32,355 nt of DNA from Acidobacteriota bacterium (GCA_016870915.1 VFZY01000053.1:1-32355); one strand, 5' to 3'. Positions 24,286-32,355 are shown, counted from the first letter of the stretch. Program-made: numbers and translations. Notes: generated from the letters alone by a model not told the origin.

Positions 24286-25629
24286 CTACTTTACTGCCGC
24301 ATCCCAGCGCTGAATCGCCAACTGCAACTGCTCGACAACGGCGGGCTGCTCAACTGCGTAGTTGCGCTTCTCCGCCGGGTCGTCCTTCAGGTTCGAAAGC
24401 CATACCCGCGCCGGTTTCGGTTCCCCCGCGAACTCCGGCGCGTTCACGATCAGTTTCCAATCGCCGCGCCGCACCGCGCGCTGGTTGAGATACTTCCAGT
24501 GCAGTTCGTCATGCGGCGATTTTGCTCCCGTGGTGAGCACGGGGGTGATGTCCCGGCCATCCGTGCCGTCGGGGACCGGAGCAGCGCCGGTGAGGTTCAT
24601 CAGCGTGGGCAGCAGATCCATGGCGGCGACGGGCTCCCCGATGACCTGCCCGGGCTTGATGAGGCCCGGCGCGCGGATGATGGCGGGCACGCGGATTCCG
24701 CCTTCAAACAGGCCCTGCTTGAAGCCTCGGAATGGTGCGTTTGAGCCGCCGCGATAGGGGCGCCCGGCATGGTCGGCACGAGTCTCCTGGGTGGCGCCGT
24801 TGTCGCTTTGAAAGTGAATGATGGTGTCCCGGGCGAGGCCGCGCTTCTCAAGCACGGCAAGAATCGCCCCCACCGCGTCGTCGACGGCCGCCACCATGGC
24901 CAGATGCATGCGCCGGTCGCGATCCATGGAGGCGGGGAAGCGGTTCAGGTACTGTTCGGGCGCCATCATGGGGTAATGCGGCGCGCCGAACGCCAGATAG
25001 AGGAAGAACGGCGTTCCGGCGCGCTGCCGGTTGAGGAAGGCCAGGCTCTCGCGTTCAAAGAGGGAGGTCTGGTACTTCGGGTCCTCCCAGACTTCCTGCT
25101 CATTGCGCCAGAGATCGTGGAGGATCTCGCTTTGGCCGCGGCCTAACGTGTAATAGCGGTGCGAGAGGTAATCCGTCCAGCCCGAATAGAAGCCGTAGAA
25201 CTCATCGAAGCCCTGGGCGAGCGGGCGGGAGTGCGGGGCGCTGCCCATGTGCCACTTGCCGATGGCGGCGGTGCGATACCCGGCCTGCTTCAGGATGGCC
25301 GCAAGGGAGGTTTCCCCGGCGCGGAGGCCTGGTGTATTGAACTGCGCGGTGGAGGTGAGAACATCTTCGATGCCGTGGCGCTGCGGATACTTCCCTGTGA
25401 GGATGCTGGCGCGGGACGGCGAGCAGACAGGGCAGTTGCTGTAGAAGCTGGTGAGGCGTGCGCCGGATGCGGCCAGTTTGTCGAGATGCGGCGTGCGGGC
25501 ATCTGAGGCGCCGTAGCAGCCCAGGTCGCCGATGCCCTGATCGTCGGTGACGATGACGATGACGTTGGGGCGGCGCGGCTGTGCGTGCAAGGCGGCGGCT
25601 GCCGAGGCGAGGAGCGCGCGGCGGGTCAC
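24286..25629 (-). CDS. Type I sulfatase (formylglycine-dependent)
   Basis: 447 residues. The N-terminus (MTRRALLASAAAALHAQ) is an export signal with a twin-Arg-like TRRALLA. The alkaline-phosphatase-fold core has the metal-site start NVIVIVTDDQGIGDLGCYGA and the signature VCSPSRASILTGKYPQRHG, in which Cys69 of C-S-P-S-R is the residue converted to formylglycine. GKWHMG, FLYLAFGAPHYPMM and IHFQSDNGATQE supply further active-site residues. The C-terminal subdomain (HDELHWKYLNQRAVRRGDWKL) is typical. It hydrolyses sulfate esters, probably of polysaccharides, in the periplasm. The required maturase is not in this window. It overlaps the upstream deoxyhypusine-synthase-like gene by ATGA (25626-25629). 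Confidence 0.95.
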   Translation of the reverse strand: MTRRALLASAAAALHAQPRRPNVIVIVTDDQGIGDLGCYGASDARTPHLDKLAASGARLTSFYSNCPVCSPSRASILTGKYPQRHGIEDVLTSTAQFNTPGLRAGETSLAAILKQAGYRTAAIGKWHMGSAPHSRPLAQGFDEFYGFYSGWTDYLSHRYYTLGRGQSEILHDLWRNEQEVWEDPKYQTSLFERESLAFLNRQRAGTPFFLYLAFGAPHYPMMAPEQYLNRFPASMDRDRRMHLAMVAAVDDAVGAILAVLEKRGLARDTIIHFQSDNGATQETRADHAGRPYRGGSNAPFRGFKQGLFEGGIRVPAIIRAPGLIKPGQVIGEPVAAMDLLPTLMNLTGAAPVPDGTDGRDITPVLTTGAKSPHDELHWKYLNQRAVRRGDWKLIVNAPEFAGEPKPARVWLSNLKDDPAEKRNYAVEQPAVVEQLQLAIQRWDAAVK

Positions 25630-26873
25630 CGGGCGGCTCCGGCGAGTGGATAGTCGAGCGAGCCGCTGAGCCAGGCGGCGTTTTCGCGCACGTCCTGCAA
25701 GAGTGTCTGCAGAGTATTTTCTCTTTGGGCGAAGAGGCGATAGCCTTCGCCGGACCTGAGGTAGCCGGCCGCTTCGGGGTGGCGCTCGAACAGCGCTGAT
25801 TCACCGATCTCCGTTTTCATGCGCGCGAAGCGGGCGCGTTTGTCGAGCAGCGCCTTGATGAGAAACGGAATCACCAGGGAGTAGTCCGCCTGAAGACTCT
25901 CCGTGGTTTGCAGGTAAACGTCCTTATCCACCTTGCCCCAGGTGACCGCTTCCGCCGGCGGGCAGCCGGAGAGCGACCCGTCGGTGACCGGCGCGGAGAC
26001 GATCTGCACGTCGAACGCATAGCCGGTGACGTCGCGCAGGCCGAGGATCTGGCTCAAGGCGGGCTCGGGCTGCAGGTTGTAGTTTTTGGGAACGCCGCCG
26101 CCGAGCATGAGTGTGGCAAGCCTGCGCGCGGGGCTCTCAAAGAGTCCCCAGCGGTGATAGGCGCAGGATTCGAAGACCTCGGCGTGGGTGTCCAGATCGA
26201 AGGCATAAGCGCCGAGCACGCCCGCCTGCCGCATCGCCCAAAGCTTCATCGAATTCAGAAACACGCTGCCGTCGCCGGGCGCCCCGACGAACACTGGAAT
26301 GTCGAGCCGGTGGCAGGTGGCGAGCAGGCCGGCGGGCAGGGAATTCCGCTGCTCCTGAGCGGCGTAGAAGGCTCCGAGGCGGTGGCGGAGTTCGGTGCCG
26401 GTCATCTTCTTCTGGAACTCTGGTTGCCGCAGCACGGCGCTGATGAAGCGGTCCTGATCGAACAGCACCTGCTCGTCGAACGCCATGTCGGTGACGCGAA
26501 TGGTCTGCTCATCACGCAGCGCGGCATCATCGGTGAAGATGGGCACTTCGTGAACCGCCTCCGCGCCGTGGCCGTCGAGGGCGCGATGGCCGTCGTGATA
26601 ACAGACGGCGTCGGTGGTTGAGAGGTAGGCCACCCAGCCGGTCTCAAGCAGTGGAATGAGCCACGTGTAATGTTGGCCGCTGACGGTGACCGGGCCGGCA
26701 ACCGCGACGGTCAAGGGGCAGCCTTCGCCGATGGCGCGATCAAGAATGGAGAAGACGCGCCGCAGATAGGCGCCGCCGAACGCCGGCAGGCAGTTGAGAA
26801 AGACATCTTCCAGAGTGGCGCACTCATCCACGCGCTTGACCCGGACCGTCTTTCGATGCTGGGGATGCTTCAC
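25626..26873 (-). CDS. Deoxyhypusine synthase-like family protein
   Basis: 415 residues from GTG at 26873, which leaves a 64-base divergent promoter gap; an ATG at 26954 is possible but would overlap the opposite gene by 17 bases. Family signatures are PVFVGAPGDGSVFLNSMKLW, LMLGGGVPKNY (about 256-265), VSAPVTDGSLSGCPPAEAVT and WGK; the Lys of WGK (about 314) aligns with the catalytic Lys of eukaryotic deoxyhypusine synthase. DHS-like enzymes use spermidine and NAD+, transferring aminobutyl to a protein Lys or to a polyamine. Bacteria have no eIF5A, so a polyamine-type reaction (for example homospermidine synthesis) or a new target is likely. The ATGA overlap with a sulfatase gene is unusual for this family. 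Confidence 0.88.
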   Translation of the reverse strand: MKHPQHRKTVRVKRVDECATLEDVFLNCLPAFGGAYLRRVFSILDRAIGEGCPLTVAVAGPVTVSGQHYTWLIPLLETGWVAYLSTTDAVCYHDGHRALDGHGAEAVHEVPIFTDDAALRDEQTIRVTDMAFDEQVLFDQDRFISAVLRQPEFQKKMTGTELRHRLGAFYAAQEQRNSLPAGLLATCHRLDIPVFVGAPGDGSVFLNSMKLWAMRQAGVLGAYAFDLDTHAEVFESCAYHRWGLFESPARRLATLMLGGGVPKNYNLQPEPALSQILGLRDVTGYAFDVQIVSAPVTDGSLSGCPPAEAVTWGKVDKDVYLQTTESLQADYSLVIPFLIKALLDKRARFARMKTEIGESALFERHPEAAGYLRSGEGYRLFAQRENTLQTLLQDVRENAAWLSGSLDYPLAGAAR

Positions 26874-26937
26874 GAGATCAGAATACCGGACCCGGACCGG
26901 TATCCACTGGCGATAGAATGGAACGCTGAGGTTCACC
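26874..26937 (+). promoter_or_regulatory. Short divergent intergenic region with promoter for the hydrolase operon
   Basis: 64 bases lie between the GTG of the minus-strand gene and the ATG at 26938. On the plus strand TAGAAT at 26914-26919 is a fair -10 box and GAGG lies 6 bases before the ATG. No clear -35 box is seen. Confidence 0.3.
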
Positions 26938-28656
26938 ATGAAGTTGATCGCCATTTCCCTGCTGGCCGCAAGCGCGCTTCCGGGCGCGCCGCGCCGGGAG
27001 ACCGTCTACAAGCAGACGCCGCAGGGCGAACTCAAGATCCACCTCTTCTTCCCCGAGGAGTGGACCAGGAGCGACCGGCGTCCTGCCATCGTCTTCTTCT
27101 TCGGCGGCGGCTTCGTGGGCGGCACACCCGCGCAGTTCTTTTCGAAAGCCGGGTACTTCGCCAGCCGCGGTCTGGTGGCCGCCAGCGCCGAATATCGGGT
27201 GCGGAACCGGCATCAGACGGACCCCACGGCATCGGTGGAAGACTGCAAGAGCGCCATACGCTGGGTGCGCTCGAACGCCGGCGACCTGGGCGTGGATGCG
27301 GGGCGCATCATCGGCGGGGGCGGTTCGGCGGGCGCCACGTGTGTTCTTGCCGCCGCGCTCAACAAAACGCTCGACAGCCCGAAGGAAGATGCCGGGGTCT
27401 CATCGCGCCCCGATGCTCTGGTGCTGTACAATCCCGCGCTTGAGTTTCAGGAGGATCGCGTGAAGGCGCTGTTTGCGGGCGACGCTGTGAAGGCGCGCAG
27501 CATGGATCCATCGGCTCTGATTGCCGCCGGCGCGCCGCCGATGATTCTCATCTATGGGTCGAATGACCCGATGATGGCGGAGGCGCGCCGGTTCATGGCC
27601 AAGTCGCGCGGGCTGGGCAACCGGCCGGCGATGTACACGGCCAAGGGGCAGGGCCACGGATTTTTCAATGATCGCGCCGATGACCCTGCCTGGCACCCTT
27701 CGGTGCTGTACGTCTCGGACGCCTTTCTGGCCGGTCAGAAGTATCTGGCGGGCCAGCCCACCATTCCGATGCCGGTGGGCAGCCGGGCCGCGCTGTATGC
27801 CGAGATGCCACCGCCGCCGGCGGGGCCGGGTCCACGCGAGATTCCCGGCGTGCGCGTGACGCGAAACATTGTGCAGGCCAAGACGCCGGAGAAGGATCTT
27901 CTGATTGACCTTTATCTGCCGGCGCAGGCCGCGGCGAAACCGCTGCCGCTGATCGTCTGGGTGCACGGTGGCGCATGGAGGGCGGGCAACAAGGAGAATC
28001 CGCTGGGCCTGTGGATGGTGGAACGCGGCTATGCACTGGCGAGCGTGAACTACCGCCTGAGCCATGAGGCCATTTTCCCGGCGCAGATTCACGACACCAA
28101 GGCCGCCATCCGGTGGCTGCGCGCGAATGCGGCGGGGCATGGATTGGATGCCGGGCGCATCGGGGTGTTCGGGTCGTCGGCGGGCGGGCACCTGGTGGCG
28201 CTGCTGGGGACCTCGGGCGATGTCAGCGACCTGGAAGGCACGGTGGGAACAACCGGCGTTTCAAGCCGCGTTCAGGCGGTGGTGGATTTCTTCGGACCGA
28301 CGACGCTCACCCGCATGTCCTATTACGCGAGCCGCATGGATCACAACGCGCCTGATTCCCCGGAATCGATGCTGGTGGGGGGGCCGGTGCAGCAGAATCC
28401 GGATCTGGTGCGCCGCGCCGACCCGATCAGCTATATCACGCCCGGCGACCCGCCGTTCCTGATCTTCCACGGCGATCATGATCCGCTGGTGCCGCCGGAG
28501 CAGAGCGAATTGCTGGCCGCGGCGCTGAAGAAGGCGAACGTGCCGGTGAGCATCCGCATTCTTCCGGGCGCGGGCCATGGCGGCAAGGAGTTCTCCGCAC
28601 CCGATGTGCTGCGGCAGATTGAACAGTTCTTCGACAAACACCTGAAAGGGATTTGA
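26938..28656 (+). CDS. Exported protein with two tandem alpha/beta-hydrolase (esterase) domains
   Basis: 572 residues. A signal peptide covers 1-17. The first hydrolase domain (about 22-275) has FFFGGGFVGG as oxyanion loop (Phe instead of the usual His), nucleophile Ser130 in GGGSAG, Asp210 in IYGSNDP and His240 in GQGHGF. The second (about 300-572) has a canonical WVHGGAW loop, Ser414 in FGSSAGG, Asp515 in HGDHDPLVP and His547 in GAGHGG. Both triads look complete. The second domain resembles BD-FAE/feruloyl-type esterases; the first resembles hydrolases often found with sulfatases. It probably removes ester groups from polysaccharides in the periplasm. The two-domain fusion is unusual but the frame is uninterrupted. 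The next gene starts 3 bases downstream. Confidence 0.9.
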   Translation: MKLIAISLLAASALPGAPRRETVYKQTPQGELKIHLFFPEEWTRSDRRPAIVFFFGGGFVGGTPAQFFSKAGYFASRGLVAASAEYRVRNRHQTDPTASVEDCKSAIRWVRSNAGDLGVDAGRIIGGGGSAGATCVLAAALNKTLDSPKEDAGVSSRPDALVLYNPALEFQEDRVKALFAGDAVKARSMDPSALIAAGAPPMILIYGSNDPMMAEARRFMAKSRGLGNRPAMYTAKGQGHGFFNDRADDPAWHPSVLYVSDAFLAGQKYLAGQPTIPMPVGSRAALYAEMPPPPAGPGPREIPGVRVTRNIVQAKTPEKDLLIDLYLPAQAAAKPLPLIVWVHGGAWRAGNKENPLGLWMVERGYALASVNYRLSHEAIFPAQIHDTKAAIRWLRANAAGHGLDAGRIGVFGSSAGGHLVALLGTSGDVSDLEGTVGTTGVSSRVQAVVDFFGPTTLTRMSYYASRMDHNAPDSPESMLVGGPVQQNPDLVRRADPISYITPGDPPFLIFHGDHDPLVPPEQSELLAAALKKANVPVSIRILPGAGHGGKEFSAPDVLRQIEQFFDKHLKGI

Positions 28657-28659
28657 ACC

Positions 28660-29130
28660 ATGTACAAGACACTCGCTACATTCGCGCTGATGGCGCTGGC
28701 AACGGGGGCTGAGGCTCAGCTTGCCAGCAAGAAGTCGCTGACTCTGGGAGCGGCGAAGCAGATTGCGGCCGCGGCGGAGGAAGAGGCTCGCAAGAATAAC
28801 TGGAACGTCGTGATCGTCATCCTGGACGACGGCGGCAATCTGGTCTATCTGCAGAAGATGGACGGGACGCAGATTGGAAGCATCGCCGTGGCGCAGGCCA
28901 AGGCGCAGAGCGCGATTTCGTTCAAGCGGCCGACGAAGGTGTTTGAAGATGCGCTGGTGGGTGGGCGGCAGGCGATTTTGAAGCTGCCCGGCGCGATTCC
29001 GGTGGAGGGCGGCATTCCGCTTGAAAACGGCGGGACGATGATCGGTGCGATCGGGGTGAGCGGTGTGACGTCGCAGCAGGATGGGCAGATTGCCGGGGCG
29101 GGCGCGAAGGCCGCCGCGGCGATGAAGTAG
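28660..29130 (+). CDS. GlcG/HbpS-like (DUF336) exported protein
   Basis: 156 residues. Residues 1-20 are a signal peptide (ending GAEAQ). The GlcG/HbpS fold follows: SLTLGAAKQIAAAAEEEARK, VVIVILDDGGNLVYLQKMDG, SIAVAQAKAQSAISFKRPT and MIGAIGVSGVTSQQDGQIAG, all hallmarks of the family. Characterised relatives bind heme or cobalamin, or support glycolate oxidase; its role here is unknown. It starts 3 bases after the hydrolase stop, so translation is coupled. A strong hairpin follows 29 bases downstream. Confidence 0.92.
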   Translation: MYKTLATFALMALATGAEAQLASKKSLTLGAAKQIAAAAEEEARKNNWNVVIVILDDGGNLVYLQKMDGTQIGSIAVAQAKAQSAISFKRPTKVFEDALVGGRQAILKLPGAIPVEGGIPLENGGTMIGAIGVSGVTSQQDGQIAGAGAKAAAAMK

Positions 29131-29158
29131 CGCCTGACGCCAAGTGATGTTTTTAGCT

Positions 29159-29193
29159 GCCGGGGCCGGGCAGTTCCTTTGCCCGGCGCCGGC
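29159..29193 (+). terminator. Strong hairpin, probable transcription terminator
   Basis: GCCGG-G-GCCGGGCA pairs with TGCCCGGC-G-CCGGC around a 7-base loop, a 13-pair stem with one mismatch, 28 bases after the stop of the GlcG-like gene. The following tail (GAGTGTTTACT) is only weakly T-rich, so efficiency is uncertain. Confidence 0.6.
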
Positions 29194-29222
29194 GAGTGTT
29201 TACTCCACACTGGCAACTGCGC

Positions 29223-29252
29223 TTGAACCGCCGCCGGGGGCTGTGATATAAG
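29223..29252 (+). promoter_or_regulatory. Sigma-70-type promoter for the second TonB-dependent receptor
   Basis: TTGAAC (29223-29228), an 18-base spacer, and TATAAG (29247-29252) form the best promoter in the window. It lies about 80 bases before the receptor ATG. A small hairpin (ACCGG-AAAAG-CCGGT, 29263-29277) follows in the leader. Confidence 0.55.
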
Positions 29253-29331
29253 GTTTCGCATCACCGGAAAAGCCGGTCAGCAGTCCCGGCGCGATGTAAT
29301 CCGGCGAATCTCAAGTAACGGGGTTTGTCAC

Positions 29332-32300
29332 ATGCTGCTGAGCAATCGGTTCTTTGCTCGTACTCTTCTGGCGGCCGCCACTCTGGCGGGGCCCGTCACC
29401 CAGCAACTCATCCACGGACAGGCGTTTCAGGGATCGATCGTAGGCGCTATCACGGATGCATCGGCTGCCGCGATGACCGGGGCCACGGTAACGCTCATCA
29501 ATCTGGGTACACAGGAGCGCCGGCAGGCGCAGACGGCCCAGGACGGGTTCTACCAATTCCTCAACCTGGTGCCGGGCGCTTATCGAATCACCGTGGAGAT
29601 GCAAGGGTTCAAGCGTGCGGTGCGCGAACCCATCGAGGTGAGTGTATCGAGCGCGATGCGCGCCGACGTGGCGATGGAAATCGGCGACGTCAATCAGTCC
29701 GTGGAAGTGGAAGCGCTGGCGCCACTGCTGAACACCGAAAGTTCCAACCTGAGCCAGACCGTCTCCTCGCGCGCGGTGCAGGATCTGCCAGTGAATGGCC
29801 GGAACATTCTGAACCTGATGGCGTTGGTGCCCGGAGTGGTCCCTCAGGGCAACACGGAGGGCAACGCGCTGACGGGCAAGAACGTGTTCGCGGCCGGCAA
29901 TTACCAGGTGGGGGGCGGCATGGCGAACCAGGCCGCCTCGTACTTCGATGGGGTTCCGATGAATGCGGGCATCGGCAACCTGACGATCCTTGCGCCGAGC
30001 CCGGACGTGGTCTCCGACTTCCGCGTTCAGACCAACAGCAACAACGCGGAGTTTGGCCGTTATTCCGGCGGCGTGCTCAACCTTGGCTCGAAGTCCGGCA
30101 CCAACCAGTTCCACGGTTCCGTGTACGAGTTCTTTCGCAACCGCGTGCTCAACGCGAGCAACTTCTTCGCCAACGCCAACCGCCTTGCCAAGCCGGCGTT
30201 TTCCCAGAACCAGTTCGGCGGCACGTTCGGAGGCCCGGTGCTGAAAGACCGGCTCTTCTTCTTCGCCGGCTACGAAGGTTACCGCCAGAGGCAGGGCGCG
30301 ACGTTTCTCACCACGGTTCCCCAACCACGGATGAACAGCGGCGATTTCTCCGAGTTCCGGAACGCAAGTGGAGCCCTGATTCCTGTCTTTGATCCACTCA
30401 CCCAGTGCGGCGCCCATAGCAATCCGGCCTGCGCCGCGGGCACCGGTCCGCAACGGTCTCAGTTTCCGGGCAACGTCATCCCGGCGAGCCGCATCAACCC
30501 GGTTTCGAGGCGCTTGAACGAATTTCCGCTGCACGCGCCGCCGAACCTGCCGGGCGCCGCGTTCACCAACCTTTTCAACTACAGCAAGAACATCAGCTCC
30601 GGCGGCGACAACGACCAGTACAACGGGCGCGTGGACTATGCCATCAACGAGCGCATGCGGCTGTTCGGCCGCTTCACCCGGTGGGGCAGCGCCAACTCGC
30701 CCGCCATCCTCTTCGACAATGGCGTGTTTGGTGGTGACCCGTTTTCGCCCGAGACCTTTACCACCAAACAAGCGGTGGCCGGATTCACGTGGCTGATCCG
30801 CCCGACCATGATCCTGGACCTTCGCGCCTCCTACGGCCGCTGGAACTATGAGCGGATCTCCCCGTTCCGGGGGATCGACATGACCGAGAGATTCGGCTTC
30901 CCGTCCTACTTCCGGACGCTGCCGCAATTGCGCCAGGTGGCGGGCGAGACCGGCTATCCGCAGATCACTCTCAGCACCTACACCCACACCAACCCCGGAC
31001 CGTTCAACGGCCATCTGTTTAGCGTTGACAATACCTATGTGCTGTTGCCGAGTTTCACCTGGGTGAATGGCCGGCACCAATGGAAGTTCGGCGCCGACCT
31101 GCGCAACTTCCGCAACAACTACTATCAGCTGGCCCCCGGCGGCGCCTTCCAGTTCGACAACGTGTTCACGTCCCAGAACGCCCTGAACCCCGGCGCCACC
31201 GGAAACGCGCTGGCCTCGTTCCTGTTGGGGATGGGCCAAGGCGGCAACATGCTGGTGCTGGGGCTGCCCTATCAGTCGCTGAGCTATCAGGGCTACTACG
31301 CGCAGGATACCTGGCAGTTCAACTCCAAGTTGACGGTGACGCTGGGGCTGCGGTGGGAGATCCCGGGCGTTTTCAAGGAGCGGTATGACCGCACGACATC
31401 GCTGAATCCGGTGGCCGAGAATCCGGCCACGCGAGGCATCCTGGTGAATGGCCGGCCGGTGGTGGGAAGGCTGGACCGCGTCAACACGCCGGATCACTCC
31501 ATTCGCGGCAACAAGGATGAAAGCTACCGGCTGTTTGCGCCCCGCCTGGGCATTGCGTACCGGATCCGTCCGCAGACTGTCTTCCGGGCCGGCGCGGGCA
31601 TGTACTATCTTCCGACGAACCTGCAGTTCAACGAGGGCCCTTACGGCAACGCCCTGAACGCCTACAGCACGCCCTGGCTGGTGAGCATCGACCGATCGGT
31701 GACACCGCTCAATACGTTGAGTGACCCGTTCCCGGGCGGCTTTGTGCCCTCGCTCGGCTCGCAGCCTGACTTTCAGCGGCTGCTGTTGGGCCAGTCACCC
31801 GCGGCGGCTCTGCGCAACTCGCCGCGTCCCTATCAGGGGCAATGGAACGCCGCGATTCAGCACCAGGCGCCGGGCGACATCGCCGTGGAGCTCGCCTACG
31901 CGGCTTCCCGCGGCGTGCATCTGCCACGCAATGACTACAACATGAACGCGATTCAGGACGAGTTCCTCTCCCTGGGCAGCCGGTTGAACAGCCAGGTGCC
32001 GAATCCGTTTTTCGGGCTGGTGAACGTGGGGGCGCTGTCGCAACGGACGGTGACCCAAGGCCAACTGCTGCTCCGGTATCCGCAGTACACGGGGTTCATT
32101 CAGCGCACGTCCTACCTGGGCAACACGACCTATCATTCGCTGCAGATGAAGGTGGAACGCCGCTTCGGCGCCGGTGGAAGCCTGCTGGGCGCATACACGT
32201 TCTCGAAACTGCTCACCGATATGGACCGGGATTTCCATTTTGGGTCTCCCGGACCCCGACAGTATACACCAACGCCTCACTCCCGTGCCGGATTTGATCA

Positions 32301-32355
32301 GAATCCCCTTTCCGAGGGCGGGCCAGTGCCTGCGGATGGCTTCTTTCGACCATCG
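29332..32355 (+). CDS. TonB-dependent receptor with carboxypeptidase-regulatory-like domain; runs off right edge and probably interrupted near 32222
   Basis: The frame is open from ATG 29332 to the window edge (1008 codons). The N-terminus is a long signal peptide (ending about residue 30, HGQA), followed by a CarboxypepD_reg-like domain (about 33-120: FQGSIVGAITDASAAAMTGA; TAQDGFYQFLNLVPGAYRIT). The plug has LPVNGRNILNLMALVPGVVP and NAEFGRYSGGVLNLGSKSGT with NQFHGSVYEFFRN, all standard for Oar-like receptors. The barrel proceeds normally to YHSLQMKVERRFGAGGSLLG and AYTFSKLLTDMD, where the family normally continues with further strands. From residue 965 (32224) the sequence no longer resembles a receptor (RDFHFGSPGPRQYTPTP) although the frame stays open. 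That point coincides with the start of repeat copy B. The gene is probably an insertion-disrupted receptor, unless this is an unusual variant. Confidence 0.88.
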   Translation, partial: MLLSNRFFARTLLAAATLAGPVTQQLIHGQAFQGSIVGAITDASAAAMTGATVTLINLGTQERRQAQTAQDGFYQFLNLVPGAYRITVEMQGFKRAVREPIEVSVSSAMRADVAMEIGDVNQSVEVEALAPLLNTESSNLSQTVSSRAVQDLPVNGRNILNLMALVPGVVPQGNTEGNALTGKNVFAAGNYQVGGGMANQAASYFDGVPMNAGIGNLTILAPSPDVVSDFRVQTNSNNAEFGRYSGGVLNLGSKSGTNQFHGSVYEFFRNRVLNASNFFANANRLAKPAFSQNQFGGTFGGPVLKDRLFFFAGYEGYRQRQGATFLTTVPQPRMNSGDFSEFRNASGALIPVFDPLTQCGAHSNPACAAGTGPQRSQFPGNVIPASRINPVSRRLNEFPLHAPPNLPGAAFTNLFNYSKNISSGGDNDQYNGRVDYAINERMRLFGRFTRWGSANSPAILFDNGVFGGDPFSPETFTTKQAVAGFTWLIRPTMILDLRASYGRWNYERISPFRGIDMTERFGFPSYFRTLPQLRQVAGETGYPQITLSTYTHTNPGPFNGHLFSVDNTYVLLPSFTWVNGRHQWKFGADLRNFRNNYYQLAPGGAFQFDNVFTSQNALNPGATGNALASFLLGMGQGGNMLVLGLPYQSLSYQGYYAQDTWQFNSKLTVTLGLRWEIPGVFKERYDRTTSLNPVAENPATRGILVNGRPVVGRLDRVNTPDHSIRGNKDESYRLFAPRLGIAYRIRPQTVFRAGAGMYYLPTNLQFNEGPYGNALNAYSTPWLVSIDRSVTPLNTLSDPFPGGFVPSLGSQPDFQRLLLGQSPAAALRNSPRPYQGQWNAAIQHQAPGDIAVELAYAASRGVHLPRNDYNMNAIQDEFLSLGSRLNSQVPNPFFGLVNVGALSQRTVTQGQLLLRYPQYTGFIQRTSYLGNTTYHSLQMKVERRFGAGGSLLGAYTFSKLLTDMDRDFHFGSPGPRQYTPTPHSRAGFDQNPLSEGGPVPADGFFRPS
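32222..32355. mobile_element. Possible insertion-element end, with repeat copy B at 32222-32273
   Basis: Positions 32222-32273 match 21214-21264 in the same orientation (shared blocks GACCGGGATTTCC, TTTT, CTCCCGG, CAG, ATACACC, AC). The start coincides with loss of receptor homology, as expected at an insertion boundary. On the minus strand TATACT lies at 32263-32268, possibly an element promoter pointing outward. No transposase is recognisable in the 134 bases visible, and the family is unknown. Confidence 0.5.

Noticed and set aside
29311-31497. Minus-strand open frame of 728 codons opposite the second receptor
   Set aside because: Antisense to a receptor with clear plug and carboxypeptidase-regulatory motifs; no family resemblance in the antisense product.

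Overview
The window looks like a piece of chromosome from a high-GC Gram-negative bacterium, most plausibly an Acidobacteriota member of the Bryobacter/Solibacter type. This is an inference from gene content: a complete-looking pseudopilin-type secretion operon headed by its own ECF sigma/anti-sigma pair, two large Oar-like TonB-dependent receptors with N-terminal carboxypeptidase-regulatory domains, a type I sulfatase, a TIM-barrel sugar isomerase and a bacterial deoxyhypusine-synthase-like enzyme. No marker gene fixes the taxonomy and no rRNA or tRNA gene was seen.

Positions 1-11744 (all minus strand, transcribed right to left) form one tightly packed operon: ECF sigma factor, zinc-finger anti-sigma factor, a small exported protein, then gspE-F-G-H-I-J-K-L-M, a GspC-like protein, a small secreted TPFG-motif protein, and secretin gspD, which leaves the window at the left edge. 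Most junctions are 4-base ATGA overlaps or 3-4 base gaps. Together they encode a type II secretion system: cytoplasmic ATPase (E), inner-membrane platform (F, L, M, C), five pseudopilins (G-K) and the outer-membrane secretin (D), which carries an unusual Gly/Met-rich insert. The layout suggests, but does not prove, that the sigma/anti-sigma pair controls the secretion genes.

Positions 11831-15146 hold a sugar-phosphate isomerase-like gene (minus) diverging from a large exported, probably outer-membrane beta-barrel protein (plus) whose frame is broken once, by one extra G near 14849-14851. Positions 15195-19782 are a plus-strand run: a small Cys-rich exported protein, a complete TonB-dependent receptor, and a sialidase-fold exported protein with a CPCC motif. 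Shared cysteine motifs make a metal-related role worth testing. Positions 19832-21851 are the accessory part: a 432-residue protein I do not recognise, then about 720 bases with no convincing gene but with a 51-base sequence that recurs near the right edge.

Positions 21852-29130 hold metabolic genes: an FAD-linked oxidase and an O-methyltransferase (plus), a convergent sulfatase overlapping a deoxyhypusine-synthase-like gene (minus), and a divergent pair encoding a double-domain alpha/beta hydrolase and a GlcG/HbpS-like protein (plus). After a strong hairpin and a good sigma-70-type promoter, positions 29332-32355 carry a second TonB-dependent receptor. Its recognisable sequence ends where the second copy of the repeat begins (32222), which suggests that an insertion element has disrupted it. 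The most novel-looking points are this repeat/insertion, the unknown 432-residue protein, the TPFG-motif proteins inside the secretion operon, and the Cys-rich/receptor/CPCC-sialidase module.
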